Positions 23,189 through 31,948 are shown, counted from the first letter of the stretch. The stretch: DNA of 64,000 nucleotides from Kribbella pittospori (GCF_004331465.1 NZ_SJKB01000018.1:62001-126000), one strand, 5' to 3'. Made by a program: numbers and translations. Notes: a model not told the origin generated them from the sequence alone.

Positions 23189-23222
23189 GCAGCGGACTAT
23201 ACCGGAGGGGGCCTCCGTTTTG

Positions 23223-23921
23223 TCAGGTCATTTCCCACACGAGCAACTCGGCGCCCTCCGGCCCGGCCGTGACCCGTGCTCCGTCGACGCTGGTCAGTCG
23301 TACGGCGTCCGACGTACCCAGGTCACCGGCGCCTTCCAGGCTCGCCGCCCCCTGAGCCACAAAGAGATGGACGTATCGCGCTGCCGGCAGCGCGACTGTG
23401 CCACCAGGACCTAGGCGAGCGACGGACATGCCGGCAGAGCGCTGGTTGATCCGGATCGCCGCGCTGGCGGTGTGCTGAGGGAGACCGGAGGCGATCGGGA
23501 CGAGTTCGCCGGTCGTCAGATCGATCTCGCTCTGTTCGTACGACGGCGGCAGGTCGAGCTCGTCCGGCCGGACCCACATCTGGACGTAGTGGACCGGCTC
23601 GGTGCCATCGTTGCGCTCGGAGTGCTGGATGCCTGACCCGGCGCTCATCCGCTGCGCGAGACCCGGATAGACCACGCCGCTGTGTCCCTGCGAATCCTGG
23701 TGTGCCAGTGCACCGCGCAGTACCCAGGTGACGATCTCGAGATCCTGGTGCGGATGCGTGCCGAAACCGGTGCCGGGGGCAACTTTCTCGTCGTTGTGTG
23801 CGAGCAGGAACCCGAACCCGACGTTCGCCGGGTCGTAGTGCGGGCCGAACGAGAACGAGTGCCGCGAGTCCAGCCACTCACTCGCGGTCTGGAAGCGATC
23901 GTCGGCCCGCCGGATCTCCAT
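23223..23921 (-). CDS. Pirin-family protein (quercetinase-like cupin)
   Basis: 232 residues with two cupin folds. The first starts RHSFSFGPHYDPANVGFGFLLAHNDEKVAPGTGFGTHPHQDLEIVTWVLRG. The metal-binding set HPHQDLE plus HSERN (GIQHSERNDG) is the standard pirin His-His-His/Glu Fe site. Bacterial pirins may have quercetin dioxygenase activity or modulate regulators; the exact role is unknown. Start ATG 23921 (or GTG 23927) precedes MEIRRADDRFQ; the open frame to 24110 overlaps the DUF664 gene and is not used. Confidence 0.9.
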   Translation of the reverse strand: MEIRRADDRFQTASEWLDSRHSFSFGPHYDPANVGFGFLLAHNDEKVAPGTGFGTHPHQDLEIVTWVLRGALAHQDSQGHSGVVYPGLAQRMSAGSGIQHSERNDGTEPVHYVQMWVRPDELDLPPSYEQSEIDLTTGELVPIASGLPQHTASAAIRINQRSAGMSVARLGPGGTVALPAARYVHLFVAQGAASLEGAGDLGTSDAVRLTSVDGARVTAGPEGAELLVWEMT

Positions 23922-23932
23922 ACTCACAACGT

Positions 23933-24439
23933 CTAGTAATACCCCTTCTGTCCGTCCAGGAGCTCGCGCATGGTGTCGAGGTGGCCCACGTGGCGGCCCG
24001 TCTCCTCGAGCATGTGGAGCAGCATCCACCGGATCGTCGGCTGGTACTCCGGATCCGCGCCGAGGTCGTCGAGCGAGTGCGCCGCGACAATCTCGTTCGA
24101 TTGCGCGCACTGCGCCTCGAACTCGTCCAGCAACCGAACCAGCGGTACGCCGTCCACGCGCCAGTCGGCGCTTTCCGGCTCCTTCTGGAACTGCGGGTTG
24201 GAGGCCTCCGGCTCACCCAGAAAGACGACGTTGAACCAGCAGTGCTCGGTCCAGCGCATGTGCGACACCAGCCCAACCGGCGTCATCAACGGCGACTCCG
24301 GAAACACCACCCGATGCTCATCCGCTTCCGACAGCCCGTCCAGCTTCCACCGCACCAGGGCCCGCTGCAGGTCCAGCCACCCGATCAGCTGGGTGCGCTC
24401 ATCAGCAACGAAGGGCGGCCGTTCCCGCGAAAGAGTCAT
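23933..24439 (-). CDS. DinB/DUF664-family protein (second copy)
   Basis: 168 residues, the same length and block order as the protein at 617-1123: GLVSHMRWTEHCWFNVVFLGE corresponds to LIRHLSEVEKYWFHRAL, and IRWMLLHMLEETGRHVGHLDTMRELLDG corresponds to the C-terminal His block. Four-helix bundle with probable metal-binding H residues. Possibly a mycothiol-dependent transferase (inference). It sits 11 bases upstream of the pirin gene on the same strand. Confidence 0.87.
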   Translation of the reverse strand: MTLSRERPPFVADERTQLIGWLDLQRALVRWKLDGLSEADEHRVVFPESPLMTPVGLVSHMRWTEHCWFNVVFLGEPEASNPQFQKEPESADWRVDGVPLVRLLDEFEAQCAQSNEIVAAHSLDDLGADPEYQPTIRWMLLHMLEETGRHVGHLDTMRELLDGQKGYY

Positions 24440-24487
24440 GGCCGGACGCTAGCGTGCATCCGGTGCCACTGCACCGCATTCGCCCAC

Positions 24488-24529
24488 GAAAAAAGGGACT
24501 GCGGCCGCTCGGTGGGCGGCCGCAGTCCC
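24488..24529 (-). terminator. Rho-independent terminator of htrA
   Basis: A perfect 14-bp stem GGGACTGCGGCCGC (24495-24508) / complement (24516-24529) has a 7-base loop. On the minus strand it is followed by a run of six T (24489-24494). It lies 24 bases after the htrA stop, and is the clearest intrinsic terminator in the window. Confidence 0.92.
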
Positions 24530-24552
24530 AACCAGGGAGGAATGCCGTGGTG

Positions 24553-25932
24553 TCAGCCGGTCGGGTTGCCGTTGTCGGACCCGAGGGTGGCGGTCACCGA
24601 CTGCGCTTTTCCATTGCGGGTGAAGTTGATCTTCACCTCATCGCCCGGGCGGTGCGAACGGACCGCGGCGACCAGCGCGTCCCCTGACGAGATCGCCTTA
24701 CCGTCCACAGCGGTGACCACATCACCCGCTTGCAGACCGGCCTTGTCCGCCGCACCGCCGGACGTTGCCTCGCCGAGGCGTGCCCCTGAAGAGAGCCCGT
24801 CGGAAGACTGCGCGTCGCCGACCGTCACTCCGAGCCGCGCATGCGTGGCCTTGCCCTTGGCCACCAGCTCGTCGATGATCGGCTTGGCCTGGTCGATCGG
24901 GATTGCGAAGCCCAGGCCGATGTTTCCGCCTTCGGATTGTCCCGATCCGCCGGCGGTTTTGATCGCGCTGTTGATTCCGACCACCTGGCCGGCGAGGTCG
25001 ATGAGGGCGCCGCCGGAGTTTCCGGGATTGATCGCGGCGTCCGTCTGGATTGCTGGGAAGACCGTCGTACTGTCCTGCTGCTCGTCGCCGGAGGTGACCG
25101 GGCGGTTCAGCGCCGAGACGATCCCGCTCGTCACGGTCGCCTCGAGGCCGAACGGCGAACCGATCGCCACCACGCCCTGCCCGACCCCGAGCTTGCCGCT
25201 CTGCCCCAGCGTGGCCGGGGTGAGGTCGGTCGCGTCGGCGTGGATCACGGCCAGGTCGGTCAGCGGGTCGGTGCCCTTGACCGTGGCCGGTACGGTCCGC
25301 CCGTCGTTCAGCATCACGGTGATCTGCGCGCCCGGGCCGCCGCCGGCGACCACATGGTTGTTGGTGACGATCAGGCCGTCCTTGCTGATCACGATGCCGG
25401 ACCCGGTCGCCGCGCCCTGCTGGGACGTGACGGCGATCTTCACCACGCTCGGCAGCACCTTCGCGGCGGCGCTCTGCACCGAACCGTCCGGTGCGGCGGC
25501 CGGAGCTGCCTGGTTGCCGTTCAGCGGCGCCGTCACCGACGGCGTCGCGCTGGAGTCATTGGTCGCCGAGTACACAGCCGCACCACCCACGCCGCCCGCG
25601 GCACCAACCAGAAGAGCGGTCAGTGCCACCGCCGCCAGGCCACGCCGCTTCGGCTTGGCAGGCTCCGGCTGGTGTGCCGGCTGCGGGCCGAAAGGCGGCC
25701 AGTTCGAACCGGGAGGCGTCCCCTGATGCGTCCCCGGAGCTCCGAACTGCGGGTAGGCACTCCCACCTGAAGGGTGCTGACCCGGTCGCTGCTGACCACC
25801 GAGCGGCGCGAACTGCTGCTGCTGGTGCTGTCCGTAACCAGACAGCGGCAACTGCTGCGTCCGGTCCGGCCCCTGCGGTTGCGGGTTCTGGCCAGGCTGG
25901 TTCTGCGGCTGGTGCGGCTGGTTCTCGGTCAT
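24553..25932 (-). CDS. HtrA/DegP-like membrane-anchored serine protease with PDZ domain (PepD-like)
   Basis: 459 residues. A long Gln/Pro-rich cytoplasmic N-terminus (1-95) leads to one transmembrane helix (about 98-122) and an extracytoplasmic trypsin domain with H193 (TNNHVV), D226 (TDLAVI) and S306 (NPGNSGGAL). It ends in one PDZ domain (about 365-450, KAGLQAGDVVTAVDGKAI). It degrades or refolds damaged envelope proteins. Start ATG 25932; the frame to 26079 is not needed. It sits immediately downstream of a histidine kinase and response regulator, the same arrangement as mycobacterial MprAB-PepD. Two response-regulator-like boxes precede it. Confidence 0.93.
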   Translation of the reverse strand: MTENQPHQPQNQPGQNPQPQGPDRTQQLPLSGYGQHQQQQFAPLGGQQRPGQHPSGGSAYPQFGAPGTHQGTPPGSNWPPFGPQPAHQPEPAKPKRRGLAAVALTALLVGAAGGVGGAAVYSATNDSSATPSVTAPLNGNQAAPAAAPDGSVQSAAAKVLPSVVKIAVTSQQGAATGSGIVISKDGLIVTNNHVVAGGGPGAQITVMLNDGRTVPATVKGTDPLTDLAVIHADATDLTPATLGQSGKLGVGQGVVAIGSPFGLEATVTSGIVSALNRPVTSGDEQQDSTTVFPAIQTDAAINPGNSGGALIDLAGQVVGINSAIKTAGGSGQSEGGNIGLGFAIPIDQAKPIIDELVAKGKATHARLGVTVGDAQSSDGLSSGARLGEATSGGAADKAGLQAGDVVTAVDGKAISSGDALVAAVRSHRPGDEVKINFTRNGKAQSVTATLGSDNGNPTG

Positions 25933-25956
25933 GACAAGTACTGTGCGGGCTGGACC

Positions 25957-26017
25957 TGAGAAGGCCCTGAAGATCCCGTCAAAGCAGCCGAAGAACTCCA
26001 TGAAGATCCCCTGAAGG
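25957..26017. promoter_or_regulatory. Two direct-repeat boxes upstream of htrA
   Basis: On the minus strand: TTCAGGG-cct-TCTCAGG at about 25973-25957, and TTCAGGG-gat-CTTCATG at about 26017-26001. In each, the half-sites are 11 bases apart, the spacing expected for tandem OmpR-type monomers. They match the word near 19339-19356 and resemble that before the response-regulator gene. Likely sites of the adjacent response regulator (inference). Confidence 0.6.
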
Positions 26018-26029
26018 ATCAGGGCGCTG

Positions 26030-27691
26030 TCAGCGCGTCTGGGTGGCCGCGTGCGGCAGCCACAGGGTGAACTGCGCACCGGCGCCAGGGACGTTGCGGG
26101 CGTAGATCATCCCGCCGTGCTGCTCGGCCGCGTGCTTCACGATCGCCAGCCCCAGCCCCGAACCGGGGCGGCTGCGCGCCTCACTGGACCGGTAGAACCG
26201 CTCGAACACGTGCGGCAGGTCCGACTCGGCGATGCCCGGACCGGAGTCCGTGACAGTGAGTACGCCGTCCAGCAGCCGGACCGTGACGAGTCCGGACGGT
26301 TGCCCGTCGCTGTGCGGGGTGGCCTCCTCGGGCATGCTGTACTTCGCCGCATTGTCGAGCAGGTTGGTCACTGCGCGGCCGAGCAGTCGCTCCTCACCCC
26401 ACACCGGGAACGGTGTGAGCTGGACGTCCCATTCCACCCCCGGCGCACGTCGCCGTACCTTGATGACGGCGTCCTCGACCACGTTGGACAGCTCGATCAG
26501 TTCGGCGTTACGGACCTGCGGTGTATCGCGGGCCAGTTCGGTGAGGTCGCCGATCAACGTGGTCAGCTCGTCCATCTGTGCGCGTACGTCGTCCAGCAGT
26601 TGCTGCCGGTCCTCGGGCCGCAGGCCGCCGCGCTGGTCCGCCTGGGCCAGCAGATCGAGGTTGGTCCGGATGCTGGTGAGCGGCGTCCGCAGTTCGTGGC
26701 CGGCGTCGCCGACCAGCCGTCGCTGCCGATCCTGTGATCGGGCCAAGGCCGCGAGCATCGCGTTGAAGGCCTGGGCCAAACGGGAGATCTCGTCCGACCC
26801 GGAGACCGGGATCGGCTTCAGATCCTCGGTCCGGGCCACGTGCTCCGCCGCACCGGTCAGCCGGGCCAGCGGCCGGAGCCCGGACCGCGCGATCGCGTTG
26901 CCGGCCAGTGCCGCACCGATCACGCCGATCAGGCCGAAGGCCCACAGCACCACGCCGAGGTTGTGCAGCGTCCGGTCGATCGGGGCCAGCGACTGGGCCA
27001 CGACCAGCGCGGAAGGCTGGTAGAGCTCAGGATTGGCCTGGCAGTTGACGCCCAACGGACAGTAGTGAGCGGGTACGGCGACCACGCGGAAGTGCGCGCC
27101 GCCGTTGCGGACGCCGACGGTCCGCAGACTGGCCTCGTTCCCCTGCGCCTGCGCGATCGCGATCTCGTCCGGGCCCATCGGTGGGATGGGGCTGTTCGCC
27201 GCCCCGAACGTCTCGCCGTCCACGCCGATCATCCCGACCCGGATGTCGCTCAGGCCGAGCGCGTCGGAGGAGACGGTCCGCAGGTTCTGCAGGTTGGTCA
27301 GCACGCCCTTCTGCGCGGCCTGGGCGACCCGGTTGGTCAGGCTGTCGTCGAGGTTCTGGTACATCTGCTGGCGCACGGTCATGTACGCCGCGATGCTCAC
27401 GATCGCGACGGCCAGACCGACCGCCACCGCGGCCAGCAGAGTGACCCGGGCGTGCAGGCTGAGGGTGTGGACCTTCTCCTGCCACCAGTCCTGGGTCCGG
27501 GCCGCGGTCGCGACCATCCGGTTCCCGTTGCCATTGGCAACAGGCTCACCGGGCTGACCGGGTTGAGCCGGCTGACTGGGCGGCGGCGGTGGGCCGGAAA
27601 GCTGGGGAGAAGTTGGCGCCGGACCGGACGGAACTGCGCCCGGCGGACGGCCGGCGTACGAGGGGAAGTCTTCGGGGTGTTGCTTGCTCAC
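26030..27691 (-). CDS. Sensor histidine kinase, MprB-like
   Basis: 553 residues. A disordered Pro-rich N-terminus (1-60) precedes TM1 (about 82-104), an extracytoplasmic sensor (105-242, with two cysteines in YCPLGVNCQAN), TM2 (about 243-266) and HAMP (267-320). HisKA has phospho-acceptor H332 (GDAGHELRTPLTSIR), and the HATPase shows the N-box (NLLDNAAKYS), G1 (VTDSGPGIAESD) and G2 (GSGLGLAIVKHAAEQHGG). It senses envelope stress and phosphorylates the response regulator. GTG 27691 overlaps the regulator's stop (GTGA). The larger open frame to 28657 is an artefact running through the regulator. Confidence 0.93.
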   Translation of the reverse strand: MSKQHPEDFPSYAGRPPGAVPSGPAPTSPQLSGPPPPPSQPAQPGQPGEPVANGNGNRMVATAARTQDWWQEKVHTLSLHARVTLLAAVAVGLAVAIVSIAAYMTVRQQMYQNLDDSLTNRVAQAAQKGVLTNLQNLRTVSSDALGLSDIRVGMIGVDGETFGAANSPIPPMGPDEIAIAQAQGNEASLRTVGVRNGGAHFRVVAVPAHYCPLGVNCQANPELYQPSALVVAQSLAPIDRTLHNLGVVLWAFGLIGVIGAALAGNAIARSGLRPLARLTGAAEHVARTEDLKPIPVSGSDEISRLAQAFNAMLAALARSQDRQRRLVGDAGHELRTPLTSIRTNLDLLAQADQRGGLRPEDRQQLLDDVRAQMDELTTLIGDLTELARDTPQVRNAELIELSNVVEDAVIKVRRRAPGVEWDVQLTPFPVWGEERLLGRAVTNLLDNAAKYSMPEEATPHSDGQPSGLVTVRLLDGVLTVTDSGPGIAESDLPHVFERFYRSSEARSRPGSGLGLAIVKHAAEQHGGMIYARNVPGAGAQFTLWLPHAATQTR

Positions 27692-28380
27692 GGTGGGGTG
27701 TCTCTCAGCACATAGCCGATGCCGCGGACGGTGTGGATCAGCCGGGGTAGGTTGTTGACCTCGGTCTTGCGGCGCAGATAGCCGATGTAGACCTCGAGGG
27801 AGTTGGCGGTGGTCGGGAAGTCGTAACCCCACACCGCGTCCAGGATCACCGCGCGCTCGAGCACCCGGCGCGGGTTGCGGATCAGCAACTCGAGCAGGGA
27901 GAACTCGGTCCGGGTGAGCGGGATCGGTACGTCGCCGCGGTGCACCTCGTGCGCGTCCACGTCGACCACGAGGTCGGCGTACTGCAGGATCTCGCCGCGC
28001 TGGCCGCCCTCGCCGGGCGTCGTGCTGCGGCGGAGCAGGGCGCGCAGCCGGGCCAGCAACTCCTCGAGTGCGAACGGCTTCGTCAGGTAGTCGTCGCCGC
28101 CGGCGTCCAGGCCGTCGACCCGGTCCGCGACCGCGTCCCGGGCGGTCAGCACCAGGATCGGGATGTTGTTGCCCGCGGCCCGCAGGGCCTTGGTGGTCTC
28201 CAGACCGTCCAGGCGCGGCATCATGACGTCCATCACCACGACGTCGGGCTCGACGTTGCCGATCACGGCCAGCGCCTCGGCGCCGTCGGAGGCCGTCACC
28301 ACCTCGAAGTCGTTGAACTCCAGGGAACGGCGCAGCGAGTCCCGGACCGCCCGGTCGTCGTCCACCACCAGTACGCGCAT
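27688..28380 (-). CDS. OmpR-family response regulator, MprA-like
   Basis: 230 residues. Receiver domain: acid pocket D7-D9 (VVDDDR), phospho-acceptor D51 (VVVMDVMMP), T79 and K101 (LTKPF). The C-terminal winged helix (about 130-228) has LTRTEFSLLELLIRNPRRVLERAVILDAVWGYDF and SLEVYIGYLRRKTE, HTVRGIGYVLRD. It controls genes in answer to the linked kinase; by analogy to MprA it would activate htrA and its own operon. A matching direct-repeat box lies 72 bases upstream. ATG 28380 is unambiguous. Confidence 0.94.
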   Translation of the reverse strand: MRVLVVDDDRAVRDSLRRSLEFNDFEVVTASDGAEALAVIGNVEPDVVVMDVMMPRLDGLETTKALRAAGNNIPILVLTARDAVADRVDGLDAGGDDYLTKPFALEELLARLRALLRRSTTPGEGGQRGEILQYADLVVDVDAHEVHRGDVPIPLTRTEFSLLELLIRNPRRVLERAVILDAVWGYDFPTTANSLEVYIGYLRRKTEVNNLPRLIHTVRGIGYVLRDTPP

Positions 28381-28451
28381 CGTGCTCCCCGCTCGCCTGA
28401 GTCCGGACAGCCCGGTATGACCGTCCGCGTGTCGAGATTAGGCCGTCTCTG

Positions 28452-28468
28452 TGAGAAACGCCTGAGAA
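28452..28468. promoter_or_regulatory. Direct-repeat box upstream of the response-regulator operon
   Basis: TGAGAA at 28452-28457 and again at 28463-28468, 11 bases apart. On the minus strand it reads TTCTCAGG-cg-TTTCTCAC, a relative of the boxes before htrA and the zinc-ribbon gene. It lies between the divergent regulator operon (start 28380) and the formamidase gene (start 28518), which suggests autoregulation. Confidence 0.55.
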
Positions 28469-28517
28469 CCCGCTGATCACTCGCCCAATCCCGCCGTACG
28501 CCGTAGGTTGCTGACTC

Positions 28518-29519
28518 GTGGACATCCTCGACTTCACCCCCGAGCCCGAGCAGTTCGCCTGGACCTTCGGCGGGGTGCCGCCGGTCCGCCGGATCAAGCC
28601 GGGCACCGCCCTGCGGTTGTGGACCGAGGACGCGTACTGCGGCACGTTGCGCAGCACGACGGATCTCGCCAGCGCCTCGCTGAAGATGCCGTTCGTGAAC
28701 CCGCAGACCGGCCCGTTCTACGTCGAGGGCGCCGAGCCGGGGGACACCCTGGTGCTGCACTTCGTCGACCTGACGCCGGCCCGGACCTGGGGTGTGTCCG
28801 CGACCATCCCGTACTTCGGCGGACTGACGAGCACCGACCGGACCGCGACGTTGCAGGATCCGCTGCCGGAGCGGACCTGGATCTACGAGGTCGACTCGGA
28901 CAAGCAGACCGTCGGGTTCCAGGCACAGGGCAGCAACCTCGAGCTGGCGCTGCCGATGGAGCCGATGCTGGGCACGGTCGGGGTCGCGCCCGCCGCGGGT
29001 GAGGCGCGCTCCTCGCTGGTCCCGGACATGTTCGGCGGCAACATGGACACGCCGGAGATGCGAGCCGGAGCGACCTGCTACCTCAACGTGAACGTCGAGG
29101 GTGCACTGTTCTCGGTCGGCGACGGGCACTACCGCCAGGGCGAGGGCGAGTCCTGCGGGACCGCGGTCGAGGGTGCGATGAACGTCGTACTGATCGTGGA
29201 CCTGGTGAAGACGCCGGGACCGGTCTGGCCGCGGATCGAGAACGACGAGTACCTGGCCGTGGTCGGGTCGAGCCGGCCACTCGAGGACGCCTGGCGGGCC
29301 GGGCAGGTCGACATGGTGCACTGGCTCGGTTCGCTGTACGGACTGGACAAGCTGGATGCGTACCAGTTGCTCAGCCAGATCAGCGAGGTCCCGCTGGCCA
29401 ACGTGGTCGACGTGAACTACAGCGTGGTCACCAAGGTCCCGAAGCGCCTGCTGCCGGCTGCGGACGCCTACACCGGCATCCACCAGCACCTGCGCGAGTT
29501 GGCGACCACCCTCAGCTGA
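28518..29519 (+). CDS. Acetamidase/formamidase family protein
   Basis: 333 residues of the FmdA_AmdA family. It shows ASLKMPFVNPQTGPFYVEGAEPGDTLVLHFVDLTP, MFGGNMDTPEMRAGATCYLNVNVEGALFSVGDGHYRQGEGE (the family's conserved GNxDxxxxxxG and GDxHxxQGxGE motif) and VDVNYSVVTKVPK. It hydrolyses short-chain amides to ammonia and carboxylate in the cytoplasm. GTG start at 28518. Its promoter region is shared with the response-regulator operon. The last 8 bases overlap the convergent LLM gene. Confidence 0.9.
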   Translation: MDILDFTPEPEQFAWTFGGVPPVRRIKPGTALRLWTEDAYCGTLRSTTDLASASLKMPFVNPQTGPFYVEGAEPGDTLVLHFVDLTPARTWGVSATIPYFGGLTSTDRTATLQDPLPERTWIYEVDSDKQTVGFQAQGSNLELALPMEPMLGTVGVAPAAGEARSSLVPDMFGGNMDTPEMRAGATCYLNVNVEGALFSVGDGHYRQGEGESCGTAVEGAMNVVLIVDLVKTPGPVWPRIENDEYLAVVGSSRPLEDAWRAGQVDMVHWLGSLYGLDKLDAYQLLSQISEVPLANVVDVNYSVVTKVPKRLLPAADAYTGIHQHLRELATTLS

Positions 29520-30489
29520 ACGCCGGCACGACCTCTTCCGCGAACCGTTGCAGCGGCTCGTGGTCGTACGCGACGCCCGGGATGTAGACGATGACGTACC
29601 CCACGCCGGCCTCGGCCAACTGCTCGATGTGCGTGGTGAGCTCCTTGGTCGTGACGATCCCGGCCCGGAGGTCCGGCGGACCACCACCGGCACCGATCTC
29701 GGTGAACTCCTGGACGCTGTAGCGGCCCCGGGCCTTCGCCGTCGCGGTCGCCGGATCAGCGCCGGACTCGATCGGGAACACGTTGATACTGGTCGACTTC
29801 ACGATCTCGTCGTAGTCCCGGCCGAGCTCGTCGCAGTGCGCGCGCAGTACGGCCAGCTTCTGCTTGACGAGCTCCGGCCTGCCGCTGCCGAAGTTGCAGG
29901 CGTCGGCGTACTGGGCGACCAGCCGGAGGGTGACCTTCTCACCGCCGCCACCGATCCAGAACGGCGGTTGCCGGCGCGGTTCGACGTACGGCCGGTCGAC
30001 CGAGTGGTACTTGCCGTCAAAGACGACGTCCTCCTCGTGCCACAGCCGGTGGATGACCTCTACGGCCTCGGTGAACGAACCCATTCGGTCCTTGAGTTCG
30101 GTCCACGGATAGCCGTACGCCTTCCACTCGTGCTCCGACCAGCCGGCGCCGATTCCGGCGTACAAACGGCCGTGGCTGGCGACGTCGACGGTGGCCGCGA
30201 TCTTCGCGTAGAGGGCGGGGTTGCGATAGCCGTTGCAGCCGACCATCTGGCCGATGTTCACGCGCTCGGTGTCGCGGGCGAGAGCCGCCGTCGCCGACCA
30301 GGCCTCGAAGACGGTCTCGCGGACCGGCTCGGGGACCGTGTGGAAGTGGTCGAACAACCAGATCGAGTCCCACGGACCTGCGTCGGCGGCGCGGGCGACA
30401 GCCGTCATCGCCTCCCACTGCTCGACCGGGTCCTCGATCTCGACCAGGTCCATCCGCCAGCCCTGCGGTACGAACACACCGAACTTCAT
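29512..30489 (-). CDS. LLM-class F420-dependent oxidoreductase (TIGR03560-like)
   Basis: 325 residues. Features: MKFGVFVPQGWRMDL, WDSIWLFDHFHTVPEPV, RVNIGQMVGCNGYRNPALYAKIAATVDVASHGRLYAGIGAGWSEHEWKAYGY (the conserved family core) and PFWIGGGGEKVTLRLVAQYADACNFG. A luciferase-like TIM barrel, probably F420-dependent, substrate unknown. ATG 30489 has GGAGG 7 bases upstream and overlaps the EamA stop (ATGA), so it is coupled to the exporter; the longer frame to 30534 is rejected. Confidence 0.9.
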   Translation of the reverse strand: MKFGVFVPQGWRMDLVEIEDPVEQWEAMTAVARAADAGPWDSIWLFDHFHTVPEPVRETVFEAWSATAALARDTERVNIGQMVGCNGYRNPALYAKIAATVDVASHGRLYAGIGAGWSEHEWKAYGYPWTELKDRMGSFTEAVEVIHRLWHEEDVVFDGKYHSVDRPYVEPRRQPPFWIGGGGEKVTLRLVAQYADACNFGSGRPELVKQKLAVLRAHCDELGRDYDEIVKSTSINVFPIESGADPATATAKARGRYSVQEFTEIGAGGGPPDLRAGIVTTKELTTHIEQLAEAGVGYVIVYIPGVAYDHEPLQRFAEEVVPAFS

Positions 30490-31394
30490 CGGATCCTCCG
30501 GGTACGACGTGAGATCGCGACACCGGTGAGGCACAAGGCACCGCCGGCCAGCGCGAGCAGAGCGGGAGTCTCACCGAGGAAGAGCCAGCCAAGGGCGATG
30601 GCGACGACCGGTACGGCGTACACCGTGGCGCCCATCTTGCCCGCGCTGGTCCGCCGCAGAGCGAACGCCCAGGTGGTGAAGCCGACCGCGGTCGGGAAGA
30701 CAGCCAGGTATACCGCCCACCAGATCGTCCCGGCGCTCGCGGAACCGAGTTCGTCGATCAGAGTCCGGGCGAACGGGAGGCAGACGACCGCGCCGATCGT
30801 GCAGGCGAGCCAGGTCACCTCCGCTGCGGGAAGCCGGCTCAGCAGTGGCTTCTGCGTCACCACACCGATGGCGTACGACGCGGCCGCGGTGATGCAGAGG
30901 ATGACGCCCCAGGTTTCCGCGCGGCCGGTGGAGGTCGACGTACCGATCAGCACGATGCCGCCGAACGCGACCAGGCTGCCGATGATGACCTGGCGGGGGA
31001 AGCCCTCGCCGAGAGTGAGGCCGGCAAGCAGGGCGATCAACAGTGGGGCGATGTGGACGAGCATGGCCGCGGTGCCGGCGTCGAGGCGGCGTTCAGCCTC
31101 GTTCAGCGCGAGGTTGTAGACGCCGAACCAGAGCAGGCCGCAGGCCAGCAACTGCGGCCAGTCGCGCTTGCCCGGCCAACGGCGTTCGGGGACCTCCCGC
31201 CGGGGGCGGAGGAACAGGAACGCACCGAGCAGGACGCTGCCGAGGCCCAGGCGGATCAGGGCCAGGGCACCGGCGGAGAACTCGGTGCCGACGTGCCGGA
31301 TGGCGACGAACGACGAGGCCCAGAGCACGACGGTCACGGTCGCTGCTCCGGTCGCGAGGCCCTTCTGAGGCGGTGCTTCCACGATGGTTGCCAC
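30486..31394 (-). CDS. EamA/DMT-family exporter
   Basis: 302 residues with ten predicted helices in two EamA repeats (first about 12-140, second about 155-295). Features: VVLWASSFVAIRHVGTEFSAGALALIRL and the second repeat YAVPVVAIALGWLFLGETPALLALAGGALCLTGV, typical metabolite or amino-acid exporters. GTG start at 31394. It is divergent from an Lrp/AsnC regulator, a frequent pairing for amino-acid exporters controlled by the exported amino acid (family knowledge). Confidence 0.88.
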   Translation of the reverse strand: MATIVEAPPQKGLATGAATVTVVLWASSFVAIRHVGTEFSAGALALIRLGLGSVLLGAFLFLRPRREVPERRWPGKRDWPQLLACGLLWFGVYNLALNEAERRLDAGTAAMLVHIAPLLIALLAGLTLGEGFPRQVIIGSLVAFGGIVLIGTSTSTGRAETWGVILCITAAASYAIGVVTQKPLLSRLPAAEVTWLACTIGAVVCLPFARTLIDELGSASAGTIWWAVYLAVFPTAVGFTTWAFALRRTSAGKMGATVYAVPVVAIALGWLFLGETPALLALAGGALCLTGVAISRRTRRIR

Positions 31395-31420
31395 GTGATT
31401 ACCCTAGAAATCGCATCCGC

Positions 31421-31439
31421 CGTTTCCCATGGCGAAACG
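31421..31439. promoter_or_regulatory. CGTTTC-N7-GAAACG palindrome, candidate Lrp operator
   Basis: Perfect 6-bp arms (31421-31426, 31434-31439) flank CCATGGC in the 62-base divergent gap between the EamA exporter and the Lrp regulator, 18 bases before the regulator ATG. Position and symmetry fit an Lrp/AsnC operator; GAGGAG (RBS) follows. Confidence 0.55.
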
Positions 31440-31456
31440 AGCCGAGGAGCTGACTG

Positions 31457-31948
31457 ATGGTTGCCGGAACGAACGCTGAAGGCGTGCAATCCCTTCAAAC
31501 TGAAAAGCCGCTACTTGATGCCCTGAATGTGCGGCTGCTGACCGAGCTGACAGCGGATCCACGGCTGCGCACGACCGAGCTGGCGCGCCGGCTCGGAGTC
31601 TCGGCGCCGACCGTGCGCGAGCGGGTCACCCGGTTGGAGGAATCCGGCGTGATCCGCGGCTACCGGCTCGAGGTCGACCCGGCCGCGCTCGGGCTGCCGG
31701 TCGCGGCCTGGGTGCGGCTGCGTCCCGGTCCGGGGCAGATCCCGAGGGTCATCGAGCTGGCCGCGCGTACGCCGGAAGTCGTCGAGTGCCACCGCATCTC
31801 CGGTGAGGACTGTTTCCTGATGCGCGTCCAGGTCGCCGCCATCGCCAGTCTCGAGGACGTTCTCGACAAGTTCCTCGTCCACGGCCAGACGACCAGCTCC
31901 TTCGTCGTCTCCACCCCGGTGCCGCCTCGCTCGGTGCCGCTGGAGTGA
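31457..31948 (+). CDS. Lrp/AsnC-family transcriptional regulator
   Basis: 163 residues. N-terminal HTH (about 22-72): LDALNVRLLTELTADPRLRTTELARRLGVSAPTVRERVTRLEESGVIRGYRLEVDPAALGLP, an archetypal AsnC domain. The C-terminal RAM/ACT-like ligand domain (about 80-155) has VVECHRISGEDCFLMRVQV. It likely senses an amino acid and controls the divergent exporter. ATG 31457 follows GAGGAGCTGACTG. Confidence 0.92.
   Translation: MVAGTNAEGVQSLQTEKPLLDALNVRLLTELTADPRLRTTELARRLGVSAPTVRERVTRLEESGVIRGYRLEVDPAALGLPVAAWVRLRPGPGQIPRVIELAARTPEVVECHRISGEDCFLMRVQVAAIASLEDVLDKFLVHGQTTSSFVVSTPVPPRSVPLE

Noticed and set aside
26030..28657. 875-residue fused kinase/regulator frame
   Set aside because: The N-terminal 322 residues are a wrong-frame reading of the response regulator; the real kinase begins at GTG 27691.
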